DNA from: CAVRZJ01 sp964594125
GTDB taxonomy: Bacteria > Acidobacteriota > Thermoanaerobaculia > Thermoanaerobaculales > Thermoanaerobaculaceae
Assembly: GCA_964594125.1 (NCBI GenBank)
Contig: CAZQLL010000023.1
Span: 10,680 to 74,679 of the forward strand
Length of the DNA: 64,000 bases
Reading direction: 5' to 3'
In this document: positions 16,727 through 24,435 of the stretch, piece by piece
Layout of the letters: each line of letters starts with the position of its first letter
Numbering within the stretch: the first letter of the stretch is position 1
The notes under the pieces: model-generated
Databases searched by the model: none
What the model was told of the DNA's origin: nothing
Seen by the model: only the letters and a program-made list of their open reading frames with translations
Translations under genes and position numbers: made by a program

Positions 16727-18271
16727 ATGAGGAAGAACACCCCGTTCGTGACCGTGGCCGTGCTGGCCGTGCTGGCGCTCGCCGCACCGGCACAGGCGCA
16801 GCAGGCCGCCAAGAAACCCAACATCCTGGTCATCTGGGGCGACGACATCGGCCAGTTCAACATCAGCGCCTACAACATGGGGATGATGGGCTACAAGACG
16901 CCCAACATCGACCGCATCGGCAAGGAAGGCGCGATCTTCACAGACTGGTACGGCCAGCAGAGCTGCACCGCCGGCCGCGCCGCCTTCATCACCGGCCAGT
17001 CGCCGATCCGCACCGGCCTGACCAAGGTCGGCCTGCCGGGCGCGCCCGAGGGAATGAAGAAGGAAGATCCGACGATCGCCACGCTGCTGCGGGCGCAGGG
17101 CTACATGACCGGGCAGTTCGGCAAGAACCACCTCGGCGACCGCGACGAGATGCTGCCGACCGCGCACGGTTTCGACGAGTTCTTCGGCAACCTCTACCAC
17201 CTCAACGCCGAGGAGGAGCCCGAGCACCCCGACTACCCACGGGACCCCGCGTTCAAGAAGAAGTTCGGCCCGCGCGGCGTCATCCATAGCTTCGCCGACG
17301 GCCGCATCACCGACACCGGTCCGCTGACGCGCAAGCGCATGGAGACGATCGACGAGGAGGTCAACGCGAAGGCGCTCGACTTCATGGCACGCGCCAAGAA
17401 GGCCGACAAGCCGTTCTTCCTGTGGTGGAACTCGACCCGGATGCACATCTTCACGCACTTGAAGAAGGAGTCCGCCGGCAAGACCGGCCTGGGGGTCTAT
17501 CCCGACGGTATGGTCGAGCATGACGGTCACGTCGGCCTCGTGCTCGCCAAGCTCAAGGAGCTGGGGCTCGAGGAGAACACCATCGTCATGTACTCGACCG
17601 ACAACGGCGCCGAGAGCATGAGCTGGCCCGACGGCGGCACGACGATGTTCCGCGGCGAGAAGAACACCAACTGGGAGGGCGGCTACCGCGTGCCGACCCT
17701 GATCCGGTGGCCCGGCGTGATCAAGCCCGGCACGGTCGTCAACGACATCGGCGCCCACGAGGACATGCTCCCGACCCTGCTGGCCGCGGCCGGCGACACC
17801 ACCGCCAAGGAAGACCTCCTGAAGGGCAGGGCGGTCGGCGGAACGACGTACAAGGTCCATATCGACGGCTACAACCTGCTGCCCGCGCTCAAGGGCCAGA
17901 GCGCCTGGCCGCGCCGGGAGTTCATCTACTGGACCGACGACGGCAGCGTGGCGGCGCTGCGCTACGACGAATGGAAGGTCACGTTCCTGCGGCAGAACGC
18001 GCACGGGCTGCACGTCTGGATCGAGCCGTTCGAGGAGTTGCGCGCCCCGCTGCTCGGCAACCTGCGCAGCGACCCGTTCGAGCGCGCCGAGTACGAAGGC
18101 TACGGCTACAACCAGTGGTTCGTCGAGCACATGTTCCTTCTCGCCCCGGCGGGCGCCTACGTCGGCCAGTGGCTGCAGAGCTTCAAGGAGTTCCCGCCGC
18201 GCCAGAAGCCCGGCAGCTTCAACCTCGACCGCGTGATGGAAGCCGTGATGAGCAACGCCGGCCGGCAATGA
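16727..18271 (+). CDS. Exported arylsulfatase (CTAGR-type)
   Basis: A 514-residue secreted sulfatase that would hydrolyse sulfate esters outside the cytoplasm. Signal peptide (VTVAVLAVLALAAPAQA) is followed by PNILVIWGDDIGQFNISAYN, which supplies the metal-binding Asp pair. The formylglycine site is Cys80 in SCTAGRAAFITGQSPIRTG, fitting C-x-[PA]-x-R although Ser/Thr and Pro of the common CSPTR are replaced. FGKNHLGD and STDNGAE carry further active-site Lys, His and Asp-Asn. A strong Shine-Dalgarno aaggagggat lies at 16711-16720. No formylglycine-generating enzyme is encoded in this window. It starts a three-gene rightward set with a HAD hydrolase and a second sulfatase. Confidence 0.93.
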   Translation: MRKNTPFVTVAVLAVLALAAPAQAQQAAKKPNILVIWGDDIGQFNISAYNMGMMGYKTPNIDRIGKEGAIFTDWYGQQSCTAGRAAFITGQSPIRTGLTKVGLPGAPEGMKKEDPTIATLLRAQGYMTGQFGKNHLGDRDEMLPTAHGFDEFFGNLYHLNAEEEPEHPDYPRDPAFKKKFGPRGVIHSFADGRITDTGPLTRKRMETIDEEVNAKALDFMARAKKADKPFFLWWNSTRMHIFTHLKKESAGKTGLGVYPDGMVEHDGHVGLVLAKLKELGLEENTIVMYSTDNGAESMSWPDGGTTMFRGEKNTNWEGGYRVPTLIRWPGVIKPGTVVNDIGAHEDMLPTLLAAAGDTTAKEDLLKGRAVGGTTYKVHIDGYNLLPALKGQSAWPRREFIYWTDDGSVAALRYDEWKVTFLRQNAHGLHVWIEPFEELRAPLLGNLRSDPFERAEYEGYGYNQWFVEHMFLLAPAGAYVGQWLQSFKEFPPRQKPGSFNLDRVMEAVMSNAGRQ

Positions 18272-18308
18272 TGCGGCAGGTCCCGAGATCCTGAGTCGAA
18301 CAAGGGGG

Positions 18309-18335
18309 GCCGCACCCGTCCATGCCGGGTGCGGC
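18309..18335 (+). terminator. Hairpin after the first sulfatase
   Basis: gccgcacccg and cgggtgcggc form a 10-bp perfect stem with a seven-base loop, between the first sulfatase and the HAD gene. No T-run follows, so it may be an RNA-stabilising hairpin or a weak terminator rather than a classical intrinsic terminator. Confidence 0.5.
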
Positions 18336-18361
18336 TCCGGTCGTAGCCGGAGGGGACGATC

Positions 18362-19360
18362 ATGAACACTCCACAGCCGCCGATGGTGCGTATTGCCGGG
18401 CTCTTCTGCGCAGCGGCGCTGACCACCGCCGCCGCCCGCGCCGCCGACCCGCTGCCGTCGTGGAACGACACCGCGCCGCGGAAGGCGATCGTCGCCTTCG
18501 TCGAGCGCGTCACGAGGCCGGGATCGCCCGACCATGTCCCGTTACCCGAACGCATCGCCGTGTTCGACAACGACGGCTGCCTCTGGGCCGAGCAGCCGAT
18601 GTACTTCCAGGCGTACTTCGCCTTCGACCGAGTCAAGGCCCTTGCGCCGCAGCATCCGGAGTGGAAGGACAAGGAGCCTTTCGCCGCGGTGCTCAGGGGC
18701 GACATGAACGCTGCGTTGGCCGGCGGCGAGCCCGCGCTCGTCGAGCTTGTCATGGCGACGCACGCGGGCCTCACCACCGACGAGTTCGACCGCGTCGTCA
18801 GGGACTGGGTCGCCACGGCGAAGCACCCGAAGACCGGACGGCGTTTCACCGAGATGGTGTATCGGCCGATGATCGAGCTGCTCGCCTACCTGCGCGCGAA
18901 CGGCTTCAAGACGTTCGTCGTCTCGGGCGGCGGCATCGACTTCATGCGCCCGTGGACGGAGAAGGTGTACGGCATCCCGCCGGAGCAGGTCGTCGGCAGC
19001 AGCATCAAGACGAGGATCGAGACGCGCGGCGGCAACCCGGTGCTCGTGCGCCTGCCCGAGCTCGACTTCATCGACGACAAGGCCGGCAAGCCGGTCGGCA
19101 TCCAGCGACACATCGGCCGCCGGCCGCTAGCGGCGTTCGGCAACTCCGACGGCGACCTCGAGATGCTGCAGTGGACGGCAGCGGGCGCGGGCCCGCGCTT
19201 CTGCCTCTTCGTCCATCACACCGACGCCGAGCGCGAGTGGGCCTACGACCGCGAGTCGCACGTCGGCCGCCTCGACAAGGGCCTCGACGAGGCGAAGGCG
19301 AGAGGCTGGACGGTGGTGAGCATGAAGGACGATTGGAAGACGATCTTCCCCTTCGAGTAG
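18362..19360 (+). CDS. Exported HAD-superfamily hydrolase
   Basis: A 332-residue haloacid-dehalogenase-like phosphohydrolase with a signal peptide (IAGLFCAAALTTAAARA). Motif I is FDNDGCLW (nucleophile Asp), motif II the Ser in VVSGGGIDFM, and motif IV GNSDGDLEM. Exported HAD proteins of this kind are frequently found beside arylsulfatases in soil and marine bacteria. The Shine-Dalgarno ggagggga is well spaced from ATG 18362. A fragment of a second copy of this gene is present after the next sulfatase (21994-22065). Substrate is unknown. Confidence 0.85.
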   Translation: MNTPQPPMVRIAGLFCAAALTTAAARAADPLPSWNDTAPRKAIVAFVERVTRPGSPDHVPLPERIAVFDNDGCLWAEQPMYFQAYFAFDRVKALAPQHPEWKDKEPFAAVLRGDMNAALAGGEPALVELVMATHAGLTTDEFDRVVRDWVATAKHPKTGRRFTEMVYRPMIELLAYLRANGFKTFVVSGGGIDFMRPWTEKVYGIPPEQVVGSSIKTRIETRGGNPVLVRLPELDFIDDKAGKPVGIQRHIGRRPLAAFGNSDGDLEMLQWTAAGAGPRFCLFVHHTDAEREWAYDRESHVGRLDKGLDEAKARGWTVVSMKDDWKTIFPFE

Positions 19361-19469
19361 ACCCCGGTCGCGGCCATCGACATCCTGCTGGGGCGGTTCA
19401 TGGCGTTCACCTTCTGCCGCATTCACTGCCCGACCGGGCGCACGGCCGGCGCTGGTCCGGGCGGCGCGG

Positions 19470-19475
19470 TACAAT
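19470..19475 (+). promoter_or_regulatory. Possible -10 element before the second sulfatase
   Basis: TACAAT (five of six consensus bases) lies 27 bp before the ATG in otherwise very GC-rich DNA. No matching -35 is visible at 16-18 bp, so it may need an activator or may be fortuitous. Confidence 0.3.
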
Positions 19476-19502
19476 TCAGACAGACACGAAAGGGAGAACA
19501 CC

Positions 19503-21902
19503 ATGAAGACCCGATGCTCACGCGCCACCTCCAGCCTCGCCCTGGCTGCGGCCCTTGCGCTGCCGGCCGCGGCGCAGGAGGTCCTGCCCAGGCCCGAGCG
19601 GCCGTTCGGCGGGTTCATCGGCCGCAAGGCCACGGACTCGGTCAAGGAGTTCCCGCCGGAGGTCGCGGCCCCGCAGGGCGCGCCCAACGTCCTGCTCATC
19701 CTCACCGACGACGTGGGCTTCGGCGCCTCGTCGACTTTCGGCGGGCCGATCCCCACGGCGACGATGGACCGACTCGCCGCGACCGGCCTCCGCTACAACA
19801 ACTTCCACACCACGGCGCTGTGCTCGCCCACACGCGCGGCGCTGCTGTCGGGGCGCAACCACCACTCGGCGGCGACCGGCGTCATCATGGAGCTGGGCAG
19901 CGGCTTCCCGGGCTACAACTCGCTGATGCCGAAAAGCGCCGGGACGTTCGCCGAGGTGCTGAAGCAGAACGGGTGGAACACCGCCTGGTACGGCAAGAAC
20001 CACAACGTGCCAGACTGGCAGGGCAGCCAGGCCGGTCCGTTCGACCTGTGGCCCACCGGGCTCGGCTTCGAGTATTTCTACGGGTTCATCGGCGGCGACG
20101 CCAACCAGTGGGCGCCGGCGCTGGTGGAGAACATCAAGCCGATCGAGCCGCCCCACGGCACGAAGGAATACCACCTCGACAAGGACCTCGCCGACCGCTG
20201 CATCGAGCGCATCCGCATGCTCAACGCCGTTGCGCCCGACAAGCCGTGGCTGCAGTACTACGCGCCCGGCACCGCGCACGCGCCGCACCACGCGCCCAAG
20301 GAGTGGATCGCGAAGTTCAAGGGCAAGTTCGACCACGGGTGGGACAGGCTGCGCGAGGAAACGCTGGCGCGGCAGAAGCAGATGGGTATCGTCCCGCAGA
20401 ACACGAAGCTGACGGCGCGCACCGCCGGCATCCCGGCGTGGGACACCCTCACCGCCGACCAGAAGAAGGTGTTCGCCCACATGATGGAGGTGTACGCCGC
20501 GGCGCTCGCCCACGCCGACTTCCAGATGGGGCGCATCCTCGACGCCGTCGCCGAGCTCGGCGACCTCGACAACACCCTGGTGATCTACATCCAGGGCGAC
20601 AACGGCGCGAGCTCCGAGGGCGGGCCCCAGGGCGTGCTCAACGAGCTCACCTACTTCAACGGCGTGCCCGAGGAGTTCCAGGAGCTGCTGCGGCGCATGG
20701 ACTCGCTCGGCGGGCCGGACACCTACAACCACTACCCGGTCGGCTGGGCCCACGCCATGGATACGCCGTTCCAGTGGACCAAACAGGTCGCCTCCCACTT
20801 CGGCGGCACCCGCAACGGCCTCGTTATCTCGTGGCCTGCGCGGATCAAGGACAAGGGCGGCATCCGCACCCAGTTCCACCACGTCATCGACATCGCGCCG
20901 ACCATCCTCGAGGCTTGCGAGGTGCAGGCACCCTCCGTCCTCAACGGCGTGCCGCAGAAGCCGATCGAAGGCACGAGCATGGTCTACACCTTCGACGACG
21001 CGAAGGCGCCCTCGAAGAGACGCACCCAGTACTTCGAGATGTTCGGCGGCCGCGCGATCTACTCGGACGGCTGGGTCGCCGCCACAACGCCGCCCGTGGC
21101 GCCGTGGGACTTGAGAGGCAAGGTCCCCGACGTCGACGAGTATCAGTGGGAGCTCTACCACGTGGCCGAGGACTTCAGCCAGTCGGTGGACCTCGCCGAC
21201 AAGGAACCGGTCAAGCTCCGCGCGCTGCAGGACCTGTTCTGGGTCGAAGCGGCGAAGTACGACGTGATCCCGCTCGACAACACCCGCGCGGAACGAATGG
21301 ACGTGTCCACGCGGCCCAGCCTGACCCGCGGCCGCTCGGTGTTCACCTACTTCCCGGGACAGACGCGCATCCCGGAAGGCGCGGCGCCCGACACCAAGAA
21401 CAGGTCGTTCAAGATCGCGGCCGACGTGGTGATCCCGGCCGGCGGCGCCGAGGGCGTGATCGCCACCCACGGCGGGCGGTTCAACGGGTGGGGGCTGTAC
21501 CTGCTCGGCAGCACGCCGGTGTTCCACTACAACCTCACCGGCGTGCACCGCTACACCGTCGCCGCCAAGGAGAAGCTCCCGCCCGGGGAGCACGTCGTCA
21601 TCGTTGAGTTCGCCTACGACGGCGGCGGCATCGGCAGGGGCGCGAACGTCACGATCACCGTGGACGACCAACCGGTCGCCAGGGGACGGGTGGAGCGATC
21701 GGTTGCCATCCGGATGTCGATCGACGAGACGATGGACATCGGCGAGGACACCGGTACCGCGGTCAGCGCGGACTACCAGGTGCCGTTCGCCTTCACCGGC
21801 ACCCTGAAGCGGGTGCTCATCGGCCTCACCGACGCCAAGCTCACCCCCGCGGACGAGGAGGAGATCCGCCGCGCCAGGGCGGCCATCGGAGTGGCGCAGT
21901 AA
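19503..21902 (+). CDS. Exported arylsulfatase (large, CSPTR-type)
   Basis: A 799-residue type I sulfatase. Signal peptide LALAAALALPAAAQ; NVLLILTDDVGFGASSTFGG provides the metal-binding Asp-Asp; Cys107 in LCSPTRAALLSGRNHH is the formylglycine precursor. WYGKNHNVPDW, APGTAHAPHHAPKEW and QGDNGASSEGG hold the other catalytic Lys, His, Asp and Asn. The length and a C-terminal beta domain of about 190 residues (FKIAADVVIPAGG..., VEFAYDGGGIGRGANVTITVDDQPVARGRV) are typical of the large bacterial arylsulfatase group. Shine-Dalgarno aaagggag precedes the ATG. It must be matured by an enzyme encoded elsewhere. Substrate not predictable. Confidence 0.95.
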   Translation: MKTRCSRATSSLALAAALALPAAAQEVLPRPERPFGGFIGRKATDSVKEFPPEVAAPQGAPNVLLILTDDVGFGASSTFGGPIPTATMDRLAATGLRYNNFHTTALCSPTRAALLSGRNHHSAATGVIMELGSGFPGYNSLMPKSAGTFAEVLKQNGWNTAWYGKNHNVPDWQGSQAGPFDLWPTGLGFEYFYGFIGGDANQWAPALVENIKPIEPPHGTKEYHLDKDLADRCIERIRMLNAVAPDKPWLQYYAPGTAHAPHHAPKEWIAKFKGKFDHGWDRLREETLARQKQMGIVPQNTKLTARTAGIPAWDTLTADQKKVFAHMMEVYAAALAHADFQMGRILDAVAELGDLDNTLVIYIQGDNGASSEGGPQGVLNELTYFNGVPEEFQELLRRMDSLGGPDTYNHYPVGWAHAMDTPFQWTKQVASHFGGTRNGLVISWPARIKDKGGIRTQFHHVIDIAPTILEACEVQAPSVLNGVPQKPIEGTSMVYTFDDAKAPSKRRTQYFEMFGGRAIYSDGWVAATTPPVAPWDLRGKVPDVDEYQWELYHVAEDFSQSVDLADKEPVKLRALQDLFWVEAAKYDVIPLDNTRAERMDVSTRPSLTRGRSVFTYFPGQTRIPEGAAPDTKNRSFKIAADVVIPAGGAEGVIATHGGRFNGWGLYLLGSTPVFHYNLTGVHRYTVAAKEKLPPGEHVVIVEFAYDGGGIGRGANVTITVDDQPVARGRVERSVAIRMSIDETMDIGEDTGTAVSADYQVPFAFTGTLKRVLIGLTDAKLTPADEEEIRRARAAIGVAQ

Positions 21903-21919
21903 CCGTAAGTGATCGCTCG

Positions 21920-21953
21920 CGCGCGCGCCCGCCGTTCGTGCGGCGGCGCGCGC
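21920..21953 (+). terminator. GC-rich hairpin after the second sulfatase
   Basis: gcgcgcg-c-ccgccg and cggcgg-cgcgcgc form a long stem around ttcgtg just downstream of the stop codon. No U-tract follows; a terminator role is plausible but unproven. Confidence 0.45.
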
Positions 21954-21993
21954 CGAAGCGACGCAGGAGACGGAGAACGGAGAGCGGCGAAGG

Positions 21994-22065
21994 GGCCCGC
22001 GCTTCCGCCTCCACGTCCACCGCGCCGACGCCGAGCGCGAGTGGGCAAACGACCGCATGGAGTCG
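21994..22065 (+). pseudogene. Remnant of a second exported HAD hydrolase gene
   Basis: This 72-bp stretch translates as GPRFRLHVHRADAEREWANDR, nearly the same as residues GPRFCLFVHHTDAEREWAYDR of the HAD gene at 18362-19360. Nucleotide identity is also high. Nothing else of the gene is recognisable on either side, and the toxin gene begins 7 bp later. It is best explained as the relic of a duplicated sulfatase-HAD unit truncated by rearrangement. Confidence 0.75.
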
Positions 22066-22071
22066 TTGCTG

Positions 22072-22500
22072 CTATTCACCCCCGGCAGACAAGGGGAGGA
22101 AGGGGTCGAAGACCTCGACTCCCGTCTTCGCGAAATCCCGCGTGTTCCGCGTCGCAACGGTCAGGCCGTGGTCGAGCGCCGTCGCGGCGATCATCCCATC
22201 CAGCAGAGGTAGTGTCCGACCGTTCTTCCTCAGCTCGACGACGAGAGCCGCCCAGCGGCGCGCGACCCCGGCATCCCAGGGCAGGCAGTCAACCGTCTCC
22301 GCCACCAGCGCGAACCATTGCTCGAGGCGTGCCCGCCTGCGCCCGACCGGGAGCGCGAGTACCCCGGCGCACAGCTCGGCGAGGACGATCGAGTCGATCA
22401 CCACATCCTCCTCGTGGGCCAGCAGCCACGCCACCACGTTGGAGTTCGGCGTCTGCCTGGTCGGCTCGCTGAGCACGGTGGCGTCGACGAGGTAGGTCAT
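22072..22500 (-). CDS. vapC: VapC-type PIN-domain toxin ribonuclease
   Basis: A 142-residue PIN-domain protein. MTYLVDATVLSE carries the first catalytic Asp, VLAEL the Glu, and LPLLDGMIAATALDHGLTVATRNTRDF the third and fourth acidic residues (D-x-x-I-A-A-T and N-T-x-D-F). VapC toxins cleave tRNA or rRNA until neutralised by their antitoxin. The ATG at 22500 overlaps the antitoxin stop by four bases, the usual coupling. The final residues extend into DNA next to the HAD remnant, so the pair may have been inserted here. Confidence 0.9.
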   Translation of the reverse strand: MTYLVDATVLSEPTRQTPNSNVVAWLLAHEEDVVIDSIVLAELCAGVLALPVGRRRARLEQWFALVAETVDCLPWDAGVARRWAALVVELRKNGRTLPLLDGMIAATALDHGLTVATRNTRDFAKTGVEVFDPFLPLSAGGE

Positions 22501-22748
22501 CCGATGCGCGGCACCCGGACGTCGTCGGTGCTCTCCGACCGGTCGAGCGGCGTGAACCAGCCCTTGACCGGGCAGGCGAGCAGAAGCCTCACCAACCCTG
22601 TGTTCCGGCGCCCCGTCAGCCGCTTCAGTCGGTACTCGCCCGCGTCGATCCGTTCAACCTCGAACTGCTGGCCTGGCTCGATGCGATCCTGCTGCCGGAG
22701 CTGCGCCGGCAGGACGATCTGGCCCTTGCTGGAAACGGTCGTCACCAT
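22497..22748 (-). CDS. vapB: AbrB/VapB-type antitoxin
   Basis: An 83-residue antitoxin. The N-terminal swapped-hairpin DNA-binding fold is clear (TTVSSKGQIVLPAQLRQQDRIEPGQQFEV), and the C-terminal 35 residues would wrap the toxin. It precedes and overlaps the PIN toxin. A promoter and a 17-bp palindrome sit immediately upstream, as expected for autorepression by the toxin-antitoxin complex. Confidence 0.92.
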   Translation of the reverse strand: MVTTVSSKGQIVLPAQLRQQDRIEPGQQFEVERIDAGEYRLKRLTGRRNTGLVRLLLACPVKGWFTPLDRSESTDDVRVPRIG

Positions 22749-22753
22749 GCGAT

Positions 22754-22784
22754 GTAAGATAGCGTCTTACTTCACTTCGGTCAA
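22754..22784 (-). promoter_or_regulatory. Toxin-antitoxin promoter and overlapping operator palindrome
   Basis: On the minus strand TTGACC (22779-22784) and TATCTT (22756-22761) are spaced by exactly 17 bp, a good sigma-70 promoter. A palindrome with arms gtaaga/tcttac around five bases (22754-22770) overlaps the -10. Transcription would start at or within a base or two of the ATG at 22748, so the message is probably leaderless, and a repressor bound here would block polymerase. Confidence 0.7.
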
Positions 22785-22869
22785 TCCCCCGTCATGCGCC
22801 GCCTGGCCGGCCGGAATGCATAACGCAGGCGCGCCCTGCTATGCTGACCGCGGATCGGAGACGCCCGGA

Positions 22870-23346
22870 ATGCGCTCGCGAAGGACCTCCGCAACCGCAG
22901 TGCGACCAGCCGGTTGCATGCTCGCCGGCATCCTCCTGATTGCAGGCGCGCTCTCGTGCGGTCGCCGGGACACCGAGCGCCTACAGCCGGGAGCGGCGCC
23001 GGCCGCAACGCAGGCGAGCTCACACCGTCCCGGCGTCGGCTTCGAGCGGCTGGTCGGTCGCTGGCTGCGGGCGGACGGCGGCTACGTCCTCGAGATCCGC
23101 GCGGTCTCATCCGAAGGGCGCGTCGAGGCGACGTACCTCAACCCGCGCCCGATCAACGTCGCGCGGGCCGAGGCGGAGCGCGGCGGCGACATCGTCACGC
23201 TCGTCGTCGAGCTGCGCGACGAGAACTACCCGGGGAGCACGTACCGCCTCTGGTACGACGCCGGGCGGGACACCCTCGAGGGCACCTACTTCCAGGCAGC
23301 GCAACGGCAGACGTACGACGTCGCCTTCGAGAGACAGTCCCCGTAG
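22870..23346 (+). CDS. Small lipoprotein of unknown function
   Basis: A 158-residue probable lipoprotein. The signal ends with a lipobox-like LIAGALSCG, so Cys would be lipidated. The mature domain (GFERLVGRWLRADGGYVLEIRAV, VEATYLNPRPINVARAEAERGGD, VVELRDENYPGSTYRLWYDAGRDTLEGTYFQA, TYDVAFERQ) has the beta pattern of small lipocalin-like domains found in several exported proteins. ATG 22870 fits with ggag at 22857-22860. It is divergent from the toxin-antitoxin pair. Confidence 0.75.
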   Translation: MRSRRTSATAVRPAGCMLAGILLIAGALSCGRRDTERLQPGAAPAATQASSHRPGVGFERLVGRWLRADGGYVLEIRAVSSEGRVEATYLNPRPINVARAEAERGGDIVTLVVELRDENYPGSTYRLWYDAGRDTLEGTYFQAAQRQTYDVAFERQSP

Positions 23347-23398
23347 CCCCCCGCCCGCGGACGTGGCGTGCACCCTTCACATCAATGAACCGTCACCG

Positions 23399-24208
23399 TC
23401 AGAGCCGGACGGGGACGGTACGCAGCCGCTCGGTGACGGCGGCGATGTCGGCGCGGCTGGTGAGGTCGAGCACGCCCTCCCCGCTGCGCACCCCGGCGAA
23501 GCGCGCGCCGCGCGCGATCGCCAGCCGCACCGCGTCGGGGAGCTCGAGCTCGCCGCGCGGCGACGGGGCGATGTCGCGGCAGGCGGGAAAGATCGCCTGC
23601 GGCAGGCGCCAGCAGTTCATGGACACGGGCGGATCGTCGCCGTACGCCGCGAACGTGGCGTCGTCGGGCTTCTCGACGATGTCGGCGAGGAAGCCGTCGG
23701 CGTCCAGCCGGAGCAGCGCGAACGAGCGCAGCCGCTCCGCCGGGATTCCGGCGCGCACCAGCCCGGCTCCCGAGAACACGCCGAGCCCGGCCCCGGAGAG
23801 CTCGCGCAGGCCGCGCAGCACCGCCGCAGGGTAGAGGTTGTCGCTGTTGACCACCAGGATCTCCTCGCCGGCGGCGAACGGCTCGGCCGCGAGCACCGCG
23901 TCGGCGGTGCCGCGCGGCTGCTGCTGGATCGCGAAGTGCACGCGCAGACGCTCGAGCGCGACCTCGCGCGCGTAGCGGTCGCGCAGCACGCCGTGCTCGG
24001 GGCCGATCACCAGGCAGACGTCGGTGTAGCCGGCATCGGCCAGCGAGGAGAGGACGTAGTCGAGGAACGGCCGGCCGACCGGGATCAGCGCCTTGACGCC
24101 CGCCGCCGCAGCCTGCGCCTGCGCCGTGTCGAGCGTGACACCCTCGGCCGCGCGGCGCATGCGCGTGCCGAGCCCGCGAGCGAGGATGACAGCCTTTGTG
24201 ATCCGCAT
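23399..24208 (-). CDS. Sugar-phosphate nucleotidyltransferase
   Basis: A 269-residue NTP_transferase enzyme. The signature near the N-terminus (KAVILARGLGTRMRR) is the nucleotide-binding loop, although the usual AGG is ARG here. Further landmarks are KALIPVGRPFLDYVLSSL, QQQPRGTADAVL, LVVNSDNLYP and VEKPDD. These enzymes make NDP-sugars from NTP and sugar-1-phosphate. Sugar and nucleotide cannot be told from the sequence. Start MRITKAV at 24208. It is leftward, after the phospholipase D gene, separated by a repeat-rich gap. Confidence 0.85.
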   Translation of the reverse strand: MRITKAVILARGLGTRMRRAAEGVTLDTAQAQAAAAGVKALIPVGRPFLDYVLSSLADAGYTDVCLVIGPEHGVLRDRYAREVALERLRVHFAIQQQPRGTADAVLAAEPFAAGEEILVVNSDNLYPAAVLRGLRELSGAGLGVFSGAGLVRAGIPAERLRSFALLRLDADGFLADIVEKPDDATFAAYGDDPPVSMNCWRLPQAIFPACRDIAPSPRGELELPDAVRLAIARGARFAGVRSGEGVLDLTSRADIAAVTERLRTVPVRL

Positions 24209-24270
24209 CGTCCGAACGCCTCCGAACGGCGCATGATACAGGGCGAACGGCGCGCGATGGCGCCGGTTTC

Positions 24271-24400
24271 GAGGCCGGCCGCCCGGCTGGCGGCCGCTAC
24301 GTCCTCCGCGTGCGTTGCCGTACAGCGACCGGCCGCTGGCCGGCCGTGGTGGAAGCCAGCAGGACCCGCGGACGGCCGGCCACCCGGCGGGCGGCCGCTG
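24271..24400. repeat. Two copies of the dispersed GC-rich palindrome
   Basis: The core occurs at 24271-24301 (ggccgcccggctggcggcc, ending ccgctac) and again at about 24371-24400 (cggccacccggcgggcggcc, ending cgctgcc), with a related ggccgctggccggcc between. They fill the gap between the phospholipase D and nucleotidyltransferase genes; no gene is seen here. Confidence 0.6.
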
Positions 24401-24435
24401 CCGGCGGTTTCCGACAGAGCGGCTGCGCCGGCCCG

